Of a stretch of DNA of 64,000 nucleotides, positions 45,965 to 58,818 are shown piece after piece. This stretch comes from Liriodendron chinense (lineage: Eukaryota > Streptophyta > Magnoliopsida > Magnoliales > Magnoliaceae), in assembly GCA_003013855.2 (NCBI GenBank), contig ML058526.1, positions 4,030,001 through 4,094,000 on the forward strand, in the 5' to 3' direction. Under the pieces are notes generated by a model. It was not told the DNA's origin, searched no databases, and saw only the letters and a list, made by a program, of their open reading frames with translations. The first letter of the stretch is position 1, and every line of letters begins with the position of its first letter. The translations under genes were made by a program, and so were the position numbers.

Positions 45965-46920
45965 TGATGCGGACATCAGGCCCTTTAGGATTTATCAGCG
46001 TAAGAGGCGAGTGACACCTAAATCTTTATGGCTCAATGATGATGGGCCTGGATTGTTCGTGATGACTTGAGGAGCATCGAAGACCTTACACGTATAGTCC
46101 GAGACATTTGAGAAGACCCCACCTTAGGAAGGCATGTGTAAGTTCCTTGGAGGAGATGATCGGACCATTGGATCGCGATGATGATATGATCGGACCGTTG
46201 GTTCGTCATGGCCCACTTTCATCACACCATCATCGAAGCCCACCGGGCATCTTAGATTTGAGTTTATTTTATGTACTTTTACTTATTTGAGTTTTGGGTT
46301 AGTGTGCGCACGTTTGTTTATGCAAATGTCTTCTTTTTTTTAAATTTTGTTAGTAGGGTATTTTGGTAATTATGTTAATCCTGAATTTTATAACGGTGTT
46401 GCCCTATACCTTTTTCATTATGCTATTGATTATTGATTAAGAAAAGCTTGGTGGCTCCTCTAGCTCCTCTCCTTCTCTCTGTGGATCTTCATCTTCTTTC
46501 CCAATCTTCATCTTCTTTCTTCTTCCCTTCTTCCAACTTTCTTCTAAGGTAATTCATTTTCTTCCCTCTTTCTTCTAAACTTATTTTTTCCCATTATCTG
46601 CAATCCTTAAATCTAAGAAATGATCCCTAAACCCATTTCTCTCAGATTTTCATTCCCTAATCTGAAAAATCCTTCAATCTTTCGGACTAGTGAATTCCAT
46701 TAATGCATGTTTAGATCATAACCATGCAAGATTGGGAGGTGTCATCCCTCGCCGGATCCAATCCACACAATACTTGAAATCCATACTTCGTGGTTGTGAT
46801 GATGGCCCCTTTTATTTTTCTTGATTATGATGGTAGTTATTGAATGTTTAATTTAGATTGCTTAATTTATTCCATTGAATTTTATCTCTCATACATGGAT
46901 CATAATTAGGCAGTCCTACA
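45965..46920 (+). repeat. LTR B of the chromovirus-like element
   Basis: 956 bp, TGATGCGGACATC...GCAGTCCTACA. It is the 3' LTR of unit A and at the same time the 5' LTR of a second unit, because a primer site TGGTATTAGAGCTT (46929-46942) and a second gag start follow. Confidence 0.85.
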
Positions 46921-47542
46921 TCTAATTTTGGTATTAGAGCTTAGAGTTTGCATGGTTATGTTTAGATCGAGTTAACAACTTAGGGTTTCACTTTAGGTCA
47001 GTTTTTAAAAAATTTCAGATTTAGAAAGTTTCCAAAAATAGAAACTTTTCATTTTTAGAAAGTTTTTAGATTTGGAAAATTTTCAAATTTAGGTCGTAGT
47101 GTCTAGATTTAGTGTTTTCCAAACTTAGAAAGTCTGATTTTTAAAATTTGCTATTTAAAAAAAAAAATCATTTTTGAAAAGTTTCCAAATTTAAATTTTT
47201 TCTAAATTAGAAAATTCTGATTTGGTGAGTCTAGGGCTAGTAAGTTTATCAGTTCATGCATCATCATAGGATTAGATTCATATCATTCATATTGTGAGTC
47301 ATCCAGTCCATAAAATCGAGTTTGTTGTCTGCCCATTCGTTCTGGTTATGGTTTTGGATTACACATCACCACCATGAATCAGAATCAGATTTTAAAGGCT
47401 TTGGCCGCCATTTCCCGATGTCTGGATAACATTGACAACCAGTCTAGAAAATCCTTTCAGAATTTCAACAACAAATTAAAGGCATTCAACCAGGCTAGCC
47501 CCGGCTATAAAAAAATGATCAACATCATGCCTTGGTGAACGG
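46921..47542 (+). pseudogene. Start of internal region, unit B (interrupted)
   Basis: Parallel to 39204-39830, including the ATG of the MNQNQILKALAAISRCLDN phrase near 47374. It is broken at 47542 by the Athila insertion and resumes at 60218. Confidence 0.8.
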
Positions 47543-47565
47543 TATTCGCTCGCCTCAAGTGCAAG

Positions 47566-50210
47566 TGTCACGCCTTGAAATTCAGGACTCGAGTACAACA
47601 ACCCAAAGCTAGAGTTCCAGGGTGTGAACTTGATTTAAGCATGACTTTAGAAAAATTCATTCCACACACCACAATATTAACTAAACTAAGGTACTTTATT
47701 TATCATAGTTTGAATCTCAAGCTGTAAATTAATTAAATAACTACATCTACTCTACGAATTAATTAAGTCTACTAAAGTCTGTTTACATCAACTTTATAGA
47801 GAAATAAATTAAACAACCTAATATAAAATAAAGCTTCTAATAAAAGTATCTGGCCAAGTATTCCACTTCAGCTTCTCCTTCTTTCCCCTGGAAACCTGCA
47901 GGATCTGAGGTGATTTTGGTGAGCTAAAAGCCCAGTGAGATCATTTTCAACGCAGGAAAATTTCAATTGATTCAAGATAAGATCCTACACAATACTAAAT
48001 ATGGAGAGTTAATTTCATGTTACATCTAAAATAGTTTGTGAGTAATGTTCTTGAATGACGCTTGTCAGTAGTATGATATCATGGACGTGCATGTTCAATG
48101 CATGATGCAATAAATATATATATGGGCAAATAAACCATGCCCCCCATCTTCAACCGAGCAAATCAACCATGCTCAACATCTCCAACTAGGCAAATCAACC
48201 ATGCTCGACGAATAGATCCCTCTGCCCTTGGATGTTAGGGTACGTATTGCAAGTATTCAACCATGCTCACCTAACCCAGAGTACAGCGAGGCTGCAAATC
48301 AATCATGCACGCCAGGAGTCAAATCAACCATGCTCCTGTTCCGTCGTCCAAAATAAATAAAGCATATATAAAAGAATGCACATGAGTGTCATGAGTTGTG
48401 AGAGCACTTTTCAAGCATACCATGTATATCAAAACCAAATTCCAATCATACCATGCATGCATTATCTTTATTCAAGTAATTCCTCATCTAACCTTAGTTT
48501 GTTGTAAACGTGAAACTAGAGAATGACGTGTAAAATTTTAGCGTTATTTTAGAGGCGGTGTCGTGTACGTGATCTAAGCCTAATTTAAGTTTTGTCTAAA
48601 ACTTTGATGCGTGCAACCAATAAGAAAAATCAAAGAAAGGAAAAACTCATCTCTACATGAAGGAAAGACTAAGGAAAAGAAATACAACAAGACATTGAGA
48701 TATGGAATTTTAGAACTAAACAAGAGATGGATCCCCTTACCTACGATTCTTTAATGTAAGAATTTAAAAAGGAGCTCAAGACAAAAAATTTAGGAAGCTA
48801 GAACCTAATTCAATGCTCAACTAACTAGAAGAGAAAGATTGGGAAAATCAATAGAAAGATCATTAGAAGAATCACTCACCGATTAATGATTCCTAGGCTT
48901 CAAATAAGTCCCAGCTTGAATCTGAGTTGACTTAGTGAGTCGACTCGATTTAGAGGAGAATTCTCTTCTTCTTTCTTCTTCTTTCTTCTTTCTTTCTCCT
49001 TCCTTCTTTCTTCTTTCTTCTTTCTTTCTTTCTTCTTCTTCTTTGCTGGAGAGTTCTCCCAGCAACAGGAACAGCAACAGTGGGTGGGTCCCCCACTAGT
49101 TAGAGACCACGCGACTTCTCTCTCCATCTCTCTCTCTCTCTCTCTCCAACGGCTCTCTCTCTCTCTCTCTCTCTCTCTAACAGCTCTCTCTCTTTCACTC
49201 TCTCTGTCTCTTTTAAAGAAACGTAGCAGAGGGCCGGCTTTTATAACCAAGCACAAGCGCACAATACGAATAGTTGGAGGTTTTCGAATCCAACTTGGAT
49301 TCGAATTTCGTTTCTTGCAAGCTAAGTCACCTTGGATCATTGAAAAGATAGGTGGGGTCCACATGATCTTAGAGTAGCAAATCTTGATCACCCATGCATT
49401 GAAAAGACACGAATCTTGGCGATCTAAGTCTGAATCGGTTGAAAAATAATGGTTCAACATATGTTGAACGAGTAACGTTATACAGAAATTTCCTGTATGA
49501 GAGGTCGTACGGTCGAGGTAAGTTGAATGGACGGTGTGGATCGAACCATGGGGCCCACCCTGATGATCCAATGGAGCCCAACTGTTGACAGCGGGTGGAT
49601 GCTGTAACAGCGTCCGCTGTTTCGGTCGGGTGGAGAAGAAGATTTTATAATGTTTGTTACGTGCGCCGCACGTCTTACCAAAAATACTCCACATTCATGT
49701 GGGAACCACTTGAAATGATTTAAGGTGGTCACCTCCGTTCAACAGTTGGATAATAGAATTTTAGCCGTCCATGAGAAAAATGAGGCAGATCCAAGTTAAG
49801 GCGGCCCACTTATGGCCTGATTTCTGATTAGGACATTTGTAGGATGATTGGAGGGCTAAAATTTGACATGTACGATTAAATTGTGTCCTAGAACTCGTAT
49901 ATAAAGTTTCGTATGAAGTGATCACTAGAAATTATAAAACTTAAAAAATGACCGTTTAACTAATGGCATTTCCGTAATTATTGTAAATTTGTCAGTTTTG
50001 TGAAATCTAATACTTCTATGCTGTTTTAGGGTTTATTTTAAACAACTTTAATAAATGAACCCTACTTTAATTCTTTATGAATTATTTATTATTCATTTAT
50101 CAATAATTTAAGTGATTTAATTACTTAAATAATTAATTAAACTATTAATTAAATTATTCCAGAAACCTAAAATTAATATTTAAATTATTCTAAAAACCTG
50201 GCTCATTACA
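47566..50210 (-). repeat. 3' LTR of the Tekay element
   Basis: 2645 bp; on the minus strand TGTAATGAGCC...GGCGTGACA. At ~48120-48340 it holds about seven copies of a degenerate AAATCAACCATGCTC phrase, and at 48963-49190 a CTT-rich then (CT)n tract. A long minus-strand open frame at 48900-49694 crosses this tract and is not supported as a gene. Confidence 0.85.
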
Positions 50211-50226
50211 TTCTACCCTCCTAAAA

Positions 50227-50768
50227 GAAAATTTTCGCCCTCGAAATTAAACCTACCTTAAAATAAATCTGGGTTTTTTTCTCGGATTCCATCTTCACGT
50301 TCCCAATAAGCTTCTTCAACTTCGTGATTACTCCATTGTACTTTAACAAGTGGTATAGTTTTGGTACGGAAGTACTTGTTCCTTTCTGTCTAGAATTTTA
50401 ATCGGCTTCTCAATGTATGTAGTATCTTCACGAATTTTCAAAGGCTGCCAGTCGATGACATGAGAAGCATCTGGTTCATACTTAACATGGAAACATGGAA
50501 AACGTTATGAATACTCGATAACTGAGGTGGTAAGCCAAGTCTGGCCACTAGCGCCAACTTTAGCTAATACTTCAAATGGTCCAATGTATCTTGGAGCTAA
50601 TTTTCCCTTTTTTCCAAATCGCATGACTCCTTTCATTGGAGAAACTTTCAAAAACATGTGATTGCCCACGAAGAATTCCAAATCCTTTCTTCGGTTATCT
50701 GCATAACTCTTCTGTCGGCTTTGGGCGACACGGATACATTCCTTAATAATTGCGATCTTCTCAGAAGT
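50227..50768 (-). pseudogene. pol: Tekay integrase C-terminus and chromodomain
   Basis: The minus-strand translation reads RKDLEFVGNHMFLKVSPMKG, GKLAPRYIGPFEV and, near the end, a chromodomain phrase (VKVQWSNHEVEEAYWEREDG) ending at TAA about 25 bp before the polypurine tract. The chromodomain guides integration to heterochromatin in this lineage. At least one stop and frameshifts interrupt it, including TAG at 50767-50769 that reads as CAG-to-TAG. Confidence 0.75.
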
Positions 50769-51509
50769 CTATTGTACAAGTTCAGGCCCTAACAAAGCTT
50801 TCTCACCCATTTCTGTCCAACAACTAGGGGATCTACAAGGTCTACCATAGAGTGCTTCGAACAGTGCCATTCCGATAGTCGACTGATAACTATTATTGTA
50901 TGCAAAATCTATTAGAGGAAGATGGTCATCCCAATTACCCTTGAAATCGAGCACACAATATCTAAGCATATCCTCTAATATCTTATTCACTCTTTCTGTC
51001 TGGCCGTCAATCTATGGATGGAATGCTGTACTATAATCTAGCTTAGTTCCCCATGCTGCTTGAAGACCTTTCCAGAATCGAGAAATAAACCTAGGGTCAC
51101 GATCGGAAACAATCGAAACAGGCACTCCATGAAGTCTCATAATTTCTTTGATATATAACTTACTCAGCTCTTCTAAGGAGTTATTCATTCGTATCGGTAG
51201 AAAATGTGCCGACTTTGTTAGTCTGTCTACAACTACCCACACCGCATCATGATGTTTCTCTGACCTGGGCAGTCTCATAACAAAATCCATGGATATACGT
51301 TCCCATTTCCATTCTGCGATTTCTAATGGTTGTAGTAGTCCGGAAGGCCTCTGGTGTTCGGCTTTAACCTGTTGACAGGTGAAGTATTTGGACATGAAAT
51401 TCGCGATCTCCTTCTTCATATTGTTCCACCAATATGTCATGCGAACGTCGCGATATATCTTCGTGCTACCGGGATGTATTGTAAACTTCGACCTATAGGC
51501 TTCTTCCAA
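50769..51509 (-). pseudogene. pol: Tekay integrase core, one premature stop
   Basis: HHCC-type remnant (HPGSTKIYRDVRMTYWW, FTCQQVKAEHQ) and the core with Asp in RISMDFVMRLP, Asp in SIVSDRDPRF and, after TAG at 51012-51014, Glu in DGQTERVNKILEDMLR. The stop follows STAFHP, where the family reads on, and is explained by CAG-to-TAG. The 5' part is offset from the RNase H frame by a frameshift near 51510. Confidence 0.85.
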
Positions 51510-51614
51510 AAAAATTTCTTTAGTTCTTCGATGTCAGGCACGCACAATCTTTCTCGATACCTGATTGCTCCATTGTCCCTACTTTCCATTCAACTGCTGT
51601 ATTGGCGGCTACAA

Positions 51615-52472
51615 CTAAAATTCGATCTTGAAGTCACCTGTCTTGTTTTTAGCTTCTATGATTCGGGTCACCAACGTTGGCTGAATTGTCAAGTTTCCAA
51701 GGAAAGCCATGGTGCTATTTTCCCACGGTTGGATATCATAGTCGTTGATAAGTTCTAACAACTTCCATTCTTGCATGGCGAGGATTCCGGCGAGTAATTG
51801 CTTCTTCCTACTCAAAGCATCCGCCACCACATTTGCCTTGCCCGGATGATAACAAATGTCAAAGTAATAATCTTTTAAAAACTCTAACCATCTCCTCTGC
51901 CGCATATTCAACTCCTTTTGATCAAATAGATATTTCAGACTCTTATGATCGGTGTATAGTTCAAACTTCTCTCCATATAAGTAATGCCTCCATATTTTCA
52001 AAGCGAAGACGACTGTAGCTAGCTCCAAGTCGTGGGTAGGGTAATTCTGCTCATGTTTCTTCAACTGCCTGGAGCCGTAAGCAATTACCCTTCCATTCTG
52101 TGTAAGAATACACCCCAACCCTTGGTGAGAGGCATCCGTGTAGACGACAAATTTTTCTCCCTCAGCTGGAATCGTTAATATTGGTGCCGATTTTAGATGC
52201 TTCTTAAGCCTTGTAAATGCTATTTCACAACTGTCATCCCATATAAAGGTTTTCTTCTTTCCCGTCAGACTGGTTAATGGTCTTGCAATTTTAAAAAATC
52301 CGTCGATAAATCTCCTGTAATAGCCTGCTAATCCAAGGAAACTCCATACTTCAAACGCATTCGTGGGTTGTTCCCATTTAATCACAGCTTCAATCTTTCT
52401 CGGATCCACTGAGATTCCCTTTCCGGAAACAACTTGTCCTAAAAAATTTACTTCTTCTTTCCAAACTCGCAC
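51615..52472 (-). pseudogene. pol: Tekay RT connection and RNase H
   Basis: Begins with VNFLGQVVSGKGISVDPRKI and ends after the RNase H landmarks FVVYTDASHQGLGCIL, YPTHDLELATVVFALKIWRH and YTDHKSLKYLF. Here, unlike in the Tat element, the first catalytic Asp (YTDAS) is present. The frame is shifted by one base relative to RT near 52450, in an A-rich stretch. Confidence 0.85.
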
Positions 52473-53188
52473 TTCTTGAGTTTCGCATAAAGTTGGTTAT
52501 CTTTAAGGATTTGAAGTACGATCCTAAGGTGTTCCTCGTGTTCCTCATAGGTCTTGGAGTAAATGAGGATGTCATCAATGAAAACTATGACACATTGATC
52601 GCGGTAAGGCTTGAACACCCTATTCATTAAGTCTATAAACACTGCTAGAGCATTCATGAGACCAAAAGGCATAACCAGGAATTCGTAGTGACCATAACGT
52701 GTTCTGAAGGCGGTTTTAGATATGTCTTGATCCTTGATTCTTAACTGATGATACCCTGATCTCAAATCTATTTTGGAAAAATATAGAGCTCCCTTCAATT
52801 GATCGAACAGGTCATCGATACGAGGTAGAGGGTATTTATTTTTAATTGTAACCTTGTTAAGTTGATGATAGTTGATGTATAGTCTCATCGAGCCATCCTT
52901 CTTTTTCACAAATAGGACTGGAGCTCCCCAAGGTGATGTGCTGGGCCTTATAAATCCTTGATCTAACAGTTCTTGAATTTCCTTCTTAAGTTCTCTTAAT
53001 TCCAATGGGGCCATGCGATATGCTACCCTAGAAATCGGGGCGGTTCCTGGTACCAGTTCGATAGAAATGTCTACTTCCCTCCGAGGGGGCAATCCTGGGA
53101 TTTCTTGGAACACATCAGGAAATTCGTTAACTATGTGTATTTGTTCTATATGGGCTTCCTGGTCTTCCGTCTCAGATAGCGCTGCCAT
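52448..53188 (-). pseudogene. pol: Tekay reverse transcriptase
   Basis: Motifs VLFVKKKDGSMRLYINYHQL, SKIDLRSGYHQLRIKD, FLVMPFGLMNALAVF and catalytic FIDDILIYSK. The family usually has CVDYR where this copy has YINYH, so it carries missense changes as well as the downstream frameshift. Confidence 0.85.
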
Positions 53189-53732
53189 GCTTATTATTGG
53201 ATTTACATGTCTGCCCCCATGAAATATGATGACTGGTTGATTTAGGGGTGGAGAATGTTACTGTCTTTTCGTAACAGTCTAAGGTAGCGTGATGTGCGGC
53301 CAACCAATCCATTCCAAGGATAATCTCGAATCTTGTCATATCCATGACGATTAGACTTGCTGGCAAACAAGCCTCGCCTATCAAGATGGGACAGTCTTTA
53401 CATATTCGATCTAACACCACCGATCTACCAATGGGTGTAGCAATAGTCAATTTCTTATCCATGTTCTCACTAACCAACTCCAAAGAAGTGACCAGGGATG
53501 CAGAAATGAATGAATGTGTGGCCCCCGTATCAAATAAAGCTTTGGCAAGTGATGTAAATATAAAAAGCATACCTTCAACCACTGTCCCAATTGCATTGTG
53601 ATTAAGTGGTGTACCCATGATTGCGTTACACTGTGCTTGTACCTCCTCTAGCGCTGGTTCTTCTTCTTGGGGCATCTCCTCATACTCTTGTGCTTGTTTT
53701 GGTTTCTCAACCAGTGGGGCTACTGCATACAC
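53172..53732 (-). pseudogene. pol: Tekay protease region
   Basis: The aspartic protease site is ALFDTGATHSFIS, followed by FEIILGMDWLAAHHATLDC. It overlaps the RT frame by 17 bp in another frame, which indicates a frameshift between them. Confidence 0.8.
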
Positions 53733-53945
53733 TTGCCCCTGAGCCTGTTGTCATGGAGGTTGCCCCCCTGATTTTGTTATTGAGAAAGGTTGTGCCTGTT
53801 GTGGCCTAGGCTGTTGGTTGGATGGTGGAGGCCTCTGGTAATATTGTGGTGGACATTGGTACTGTTGTATTGGCTAGCCATTTGATGGGGGTCTGGAGTA
53901 TTGTTGTTGACGCGGCCTTAGATACTGTTGTAGTGGGGCTTGAAT

Positions 53946-54908
53946 TTAAGGTGGAAAATTTGGTCGAGCTGACCATTGAGATATCGAAGGGTAGTGAGCT
54001 CGGCTATGATCCACACCTCCACAGTTATAGCATCGTCCAGGAAATCTACTTTCGTCGACTTGAGGTGAGGCTGTTGCCATTTTCATTATTTTCATCCTTT
54101 TGTCCTGATGTTGGGGTGGGGTAACTGGTGATGTTCTATTTTTCGTTCCTGTCTCCACTCTCTTCTACTCCCTGTCTTTCCAGAACTCTTCATAATCTCC
54201 TTCCACTACTAGGGCTTTGTTAAAGACCTCCATGTAGGTGGGCAGTTCGAAGGCCCTGACCCTGCTACGGATGGGTGGCTTAAGTTCTCTTTCAAACTTT
54301 CGAGCCCTCTCCTCTTTGTCTTGCACCATAAAAGAGGCGAATCTTGCTAGTTCTGTGAATTTTGCCTCGTACTGTCTAACAGTGAGTCTCCCTTACTCTA
54401 ACTTACAAAACTCTACAACCTTCCGATCTCGTACAATTTTTGGAAAGTATTGTTTATTGAATTTATCGCAGAATGATTCCCATGTCCATATGGTACCCGG
54501 TGCAACTGACTTAGCCGTGGATTTCCACCAGTAGTAGGCTTCTCCTTCAAGTACAAACGTGGCTAGAGTGACCTTCTCCTCGTCTCTGCACCCCATTCCC
54601 TCAAAGAGTTTCTCCATTTCCTTACGCCAATGTTCTGCTTCATTTGAGTCGGGTGACCCTTTGAATGACGGTGGTCACAACCGTTTAAATCTTTCCAGTA
54701 GACCCCCAGTATTTCCATGAGGGTGTGTAGGACTGTTCTGAGCATTCTGTGTATTTTGCAGTCCGATAACATTAAATACAGTCCCCAACACTTTCATCAT
54801 TTCCTGTAGCAGTTGGTTTTGTTCAACTAAGCCTGGGACTAATGTCGTTGTATTGTTGGTAGCGGGTGGGGCGGAGGGCGTCCCGTTTCGCTCGCTAGGC
54901 CCCGACAT
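53946..54908 (-). pseudogene. gag: Tekay gag, with premature stops
   Basis: Starts at MSGPSERNGTPSAPP. Gag core phrases are EHWRKEMEKLFEGMGC, FVLEGEAYYWWKSTAK, WESFCDKFNKQYFP and, after a stop, LTVRQYEAKFTELARF. A CCHC zinc knuckle (CYNCGGVDHSRAHY) lies near 54010-54050. TGA at 54675-54677 and TAA at 54393-54395 are in the same frame and both read as C-to-T changes. Confidence 0.85.
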
Positions 54909-55051
54909 GGTTAATCTACGAGCAAAGTAGAATCATAAGTTAGTACTTAATAGGGTTGGGTATGTCAAAGGACTAAATTATTCACTTTCATATAAACCTA
55001 ACCCATAACCCTAGGCACTTCGGAATCTCGAAAATCTCTCTGATACTAAAT

Positions 55052-55688
55052 TGTCACGCCCTGAAATTTGGGACTCGAGTACAACAACCCAAAGCCCGAG
55101 TTCTAGGGTGCGAACTTGATTTAAGCATGACTTTAGAGAAATTTCATTCCACACACCACAATATTAGCTAAACTAAGGTACTTTATTTATCATAGTTTGA
55201 ATATGAAGCTGTAAATTAAATTAAATAACTAAATCTACTCTACGAATTAATTAAGTCTACTAAAGTCTGTTTACATCAACTTTAAAGAGAAATAAATTAA
55301 ACAACCTAATCTAAAATAAAGCTTCTAATAGAAGTATCCGTCCAAGTATTCCACTTCAGCTACTCCTTCTTCCCGCTGGAAACCTGCAGAATCTAAGGTG
55401 ATTTTGGTGAGCTAAAAGCCCAGTGAGATCATTTTTAACACAGGAAAATTCCAATTGATTCAAGATAAGATCCTACACAATACTAAATATGAAGAGTTAA
55501 TTTCATGTTACATCTAAAATAGTTTATGAGTTGTGTTCTTTAATGACGCTTGTGAGTAGTATGATGTCATGGACGTGCATGTTCAATGCATGATGCAATA
55601 AATATATATATATATGGGCAAATCAACCATGCCCCCCATCTTCATCTGAGCAAATCAACCATGCTCAACATCTCCAACTAGGCAAATC
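55052..55688 (-). repeat. Truncated 5' LTR of the Tekay element
   Basis: Collinear with the first ~630 bp of 47566-50210 on the plus strand and then stops inside the AAATCAACCATGCTC repeat zone. The next base belongs to Athila RT, so a deletion junction lies at 55688/55689. Confidence 0.9.
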
Positions 55689-56810
55689 TAATAGCTTTAA
55701 CACCTCGGCCTTACAATCTCCATCATGTTTGGGTTTAATCTTCTTTGAGGTTGTTTAGTCATTTTTGCATTATCTTTAAGGTGTGTACAGTGAGTATAAA
55801 TCGAAGAGTCTGTCCATTTAAGATCCACTATTGTCCAACCTATGGCTTCCCTATGTTCTTTGAGTAGCTCAATCAACTTGAGCTCTTAGTCTTTTCCTAA
55901 GTGAGAGGCAATGACAACCGGGAATGTTTCCTCTTGACCTAAGTATACATATTTTAGCTCGGATGGTAAAGGTTTAAAGTCAAGCTTCGGCAGTTTGATA
56001 TTAGACTGGTAGATGCTTTGATGTGGTTGGTGGCAATCTTTTAAAATGAGGCCTCCACCGGCTAGTATTAACTGCCGATTTCTCATTACTCAATGCTTGC
56101 ACAATCTCACTAATGATGGGGTCTTTGAAATCTTCAAAATGTATCAAGCATGTCTTCAAATTTTCCAGTGGTTCAAGTTGGAGGAGCTCCTCTTCTTCAA
56201 AGGATTCGAGCATGTTTGCCTCAAAGAGCTCATCATCATCATCCTCATGCCTTTTGCCTAAGTGGAACACATTTACATCTAATGTCATGTTTCCAAAAGA
56301 CAATTGCATCACCCCATTCTGGCAATTTATAATTGCATTTGATGTAGCTAAGAACAGGCGGCCTAGAATTATCGATATTTGAGTACCAGTATCTATAACC
56401 GATTGCATGTCCAAGATGATGAAATCCACTAGGTAGTAGAATTTGTCGACTTGGACCAATACATCCTCAACTATCCCTCTCGGCACACAGATGGATCTAT
56501 CAGCGAGTTACAACGTGGTTTTGGTGGGTTTTAATTCACCAAGACCCAACTGCTCATATACTGAGTACGGGATTAAGTTTACACTTACCCCCAAGTCTAA
56601 TAATGCACGCTCAATCCGGTAGTCATCAACAATATATGAGATTGTGGGACTACCGGGATCCTTAAATTTTGTAGGGGTCTTTTGGGTGAGAATGGCACTT
56701 ACTTGCTCATTCAAAAAGGCCTTTTGTTGCACATTGTATTTGCGTTTGGTTGTGCATAGGTCCTTTAGGAACTTGGCATAAGAGGGGATTTGTTTAATAA
56801 CATCAAGCAA
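55689..56810 (-). pseudogene. pol: Athila protease and truncated RT
   Basis: The protease site reads ALLDLGVSVNLIPYSVYEQL (Asp-Leu-Gly, as usual in Athila) and GRLFLATSNAIINCQNG. TAA near 56505 reads as CAA-to-TAA and splits the frame. The RT beginning (LKYVYLGQEETFPVVIASHL, HREAIGWTIVDLKW, QRRLNPNMMEIV) ends abruptly at 55689. RT catalytic motifs, RNase H and integrase are missing. Confidence 0.8.
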
Positions 56811-58790
56811 TGGAATGTTGATCTTGACTTGTCTAAAATCTCTAAAATATCATGAGAGTTTGGGAGAGATTTTGGAGCAACCAATCTCGAAGGGAATGGT
56901 GCTATGGGCTTGTGAACGCGTTCCATTTCTTGTGGGGCTGAGTTAGATCCATCTTCATTCTCAAAATTTACTGGATCATTAAGCTTGTCAGCCTTCACCG
57001 GAAAAGATTTATCCACTTGTTTACCACTTCTAAGAATGGTGATGGATTTTGCTTGCTCGACATGTCGGTTGGGAAAATTAGGGATGCTTATTTCATGTGC
57101 TTGTTTAGGATTAGGCTGAGGTTGGGTCGAAAAGGTCCCTTCCCTAGCATTCAAGCGTCCCTTAATTTTATCAACCGAGACTTTAAACTCTTGGAACATT
57201 TGCTGGTTCGTTTGATTAATTTGTGTTTGCCCTTGCATAAATGTCTTTAGAGTATCCTACATTGAGAATTAAGGTGAGGTCATGTTTTGCATGGGTAGCC
57301 CTCCTTGAGAGTTGGTAGGATTGCCCGTGGGGCCATTCTTCCAACTAAAATTTGGATGGTTCTTCCAAGTAGAGTTGTACGTGTTACCTATAAGTCCATT
57401 GAAAGGCCTTTAATACCCATATGCGGTGTTTGCTTGCTCTTGTAACACCTCTTGAAACGCAGAAATTGTAGGACAATCTTGCGTAGAGTGTACATTAAGG
57501 GCACAAATTCTGCATACGTTCTCAATGGCTTCTATAGACTTAGAAACTCCACTTTTATAACTTAGTTCCATAACCTCGACTTTTCTTGTGAGGTTGGCTA
57601 TCCTTGCGTTTACATCATCTTCTTCCTTAAGGATGTAAATCCCTCCTTTCTCTTTTGGCTGAGGAGGCTTGATGTTACTGGACTTGTCTGAGGTATCTCA
57701 TGATTGGGCATTCTCAACTAACATGTCTAAGTAACTCCATGCCTCATCTAGATTTTTTCTCACGAACTCGCCATTGCACATCATCTCTACAAATTGGTGC
57801 ATGTTGGAATTCAATCCATCATAAAGGAAGTTTATTATTCGCCAACTTTCGTATCCATGATGTGGGCAAGTGAGTAAGAGTTCCTTAAACCTTCCTCAAC
57901 TTTGAAAAAATGACTCACCCTCTTTTCCCATAAAGTTCATTATAGATCTTCGAAGGGTGTTAGTTTTAAGAGCCGGGAAGAACTTTTTCAAGAATTCCCA
58001 GGTCATCTCAGTCCATGTCCCTATCGAATGTAGTCTAAGAGAGTAGAGCCAACCTTTGGCTCTTTCTTTCAATGAGAAGGGAAACAATCAAAGTTTGATG
58101 ACATCCTCTAACACGTTGTATTGCAAGGTAGCAACAACTTCATCAAATTCTTTTAAGTGTAGATATGAGCTCTCAGAATCTAGCCCATGGAACTTTGGTA
58201 AAAGTTAAATTACCTTCGGCTTTATATCAATGTTTCCCCCGGTGGTTGGAAAAACCGACGCAAAAGGGTGTAGTTGTACGGGCCGGTTGTAGGTAGTCAT
58301 ATAAAGTTCTTATAGGAGGAGCATTGCACACCTCATTCTCTCCTACTCCCTCTTAATTTGTGTTTGTAGTTGGAGTTGGGGGGAGGATTCTTTAATGGTG
58401 TTTGATCCATATTCCCCGAACTTTCACAATGTTCTACGTATTTTCTAACTCGTCTATAAATAGAGAGTGGTCCAACTAAATCACCTTCGGTTTGGAGACG
58501 ATTGGTGTAGTCACGTTCTCAATGGGACATAAACCACACGAACAAGAATCTAAACTAATCCTAAGTCCTAAAAACAAAATCTGGAAATAAAACAAAAATT
58601 TTAAAAACTAAAAATTGAAAGAGTTCAAGTTGGAAGGATAGTATATGATTTGCTTGAACTAGAAGAACTTCCTACAAAACAAAACAAACCTTGTTAGTTC
58701 TAAATTTCAAAAAAGCTAGTCCTAGGAAAACAATAAAACCTAACTACTTCTACTTCTATAGCTACTAAAACAATTTAGAACCGTTTAACC
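56811..58790 (-). pseudogene. gag: Athila gag and 5' untranslated region
   Basis: The piece at 57896-58087 has the Athila gag phrase FPFSLKERAKGWLYSLRLHS and FLKKFFPALKTNTLRRSI, with more gag downstream (Gln-rich, 56765-57238). Several stops and frameshifts break it. The stretch from ~58100 to the PBS is untranslated. Confidence 0.75.
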
Positions 58791-58812
58791 TAATTCCCTG
58801 GCATCGGCGCCA
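58791..58812 (-). promoter_or_regulatory. Primer binding site of Athila, tRNA-Asp type
   Basis: Minus strand TGGCGCCGATGCCAGGGAAT, six bases after the LTR end, close to the TGGCGCCGTTGCCGGGGA site used by many plant Ty3 elements. Confidence 0.85.
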
Positions 58813-58818
58813 AAAACT

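Larger units (their letters stand above)
47566..55688 (-). mobile_element. Tekay-lineage chromovirus, 5' LTR truncated
   Basis: Complete 3' LTR at 47566-50210, then (on the minus strand, right to left) gag, protease, RT, RNase H, integrase and chromodomain, and 637 bp of the 5' LTR at 55052-55688. The primer site next to the 5' LTR reads TAGTATCAGAG, a changed tRNA-Met site. The LTR copies differ by several percent, so this element is older than the Tat element. It lies inside the 3' LTR of Athila. Confidence 0.85.

Noticed and set aside
48900..49694. Minus-strand open frame of 264 codons in the Tekay LTR
   Set aside because: It crosses (CT)n and CTT tracts that code for Arg-Glu and Lys-Glu runs and lies in an LTR; no domain is recognisable.
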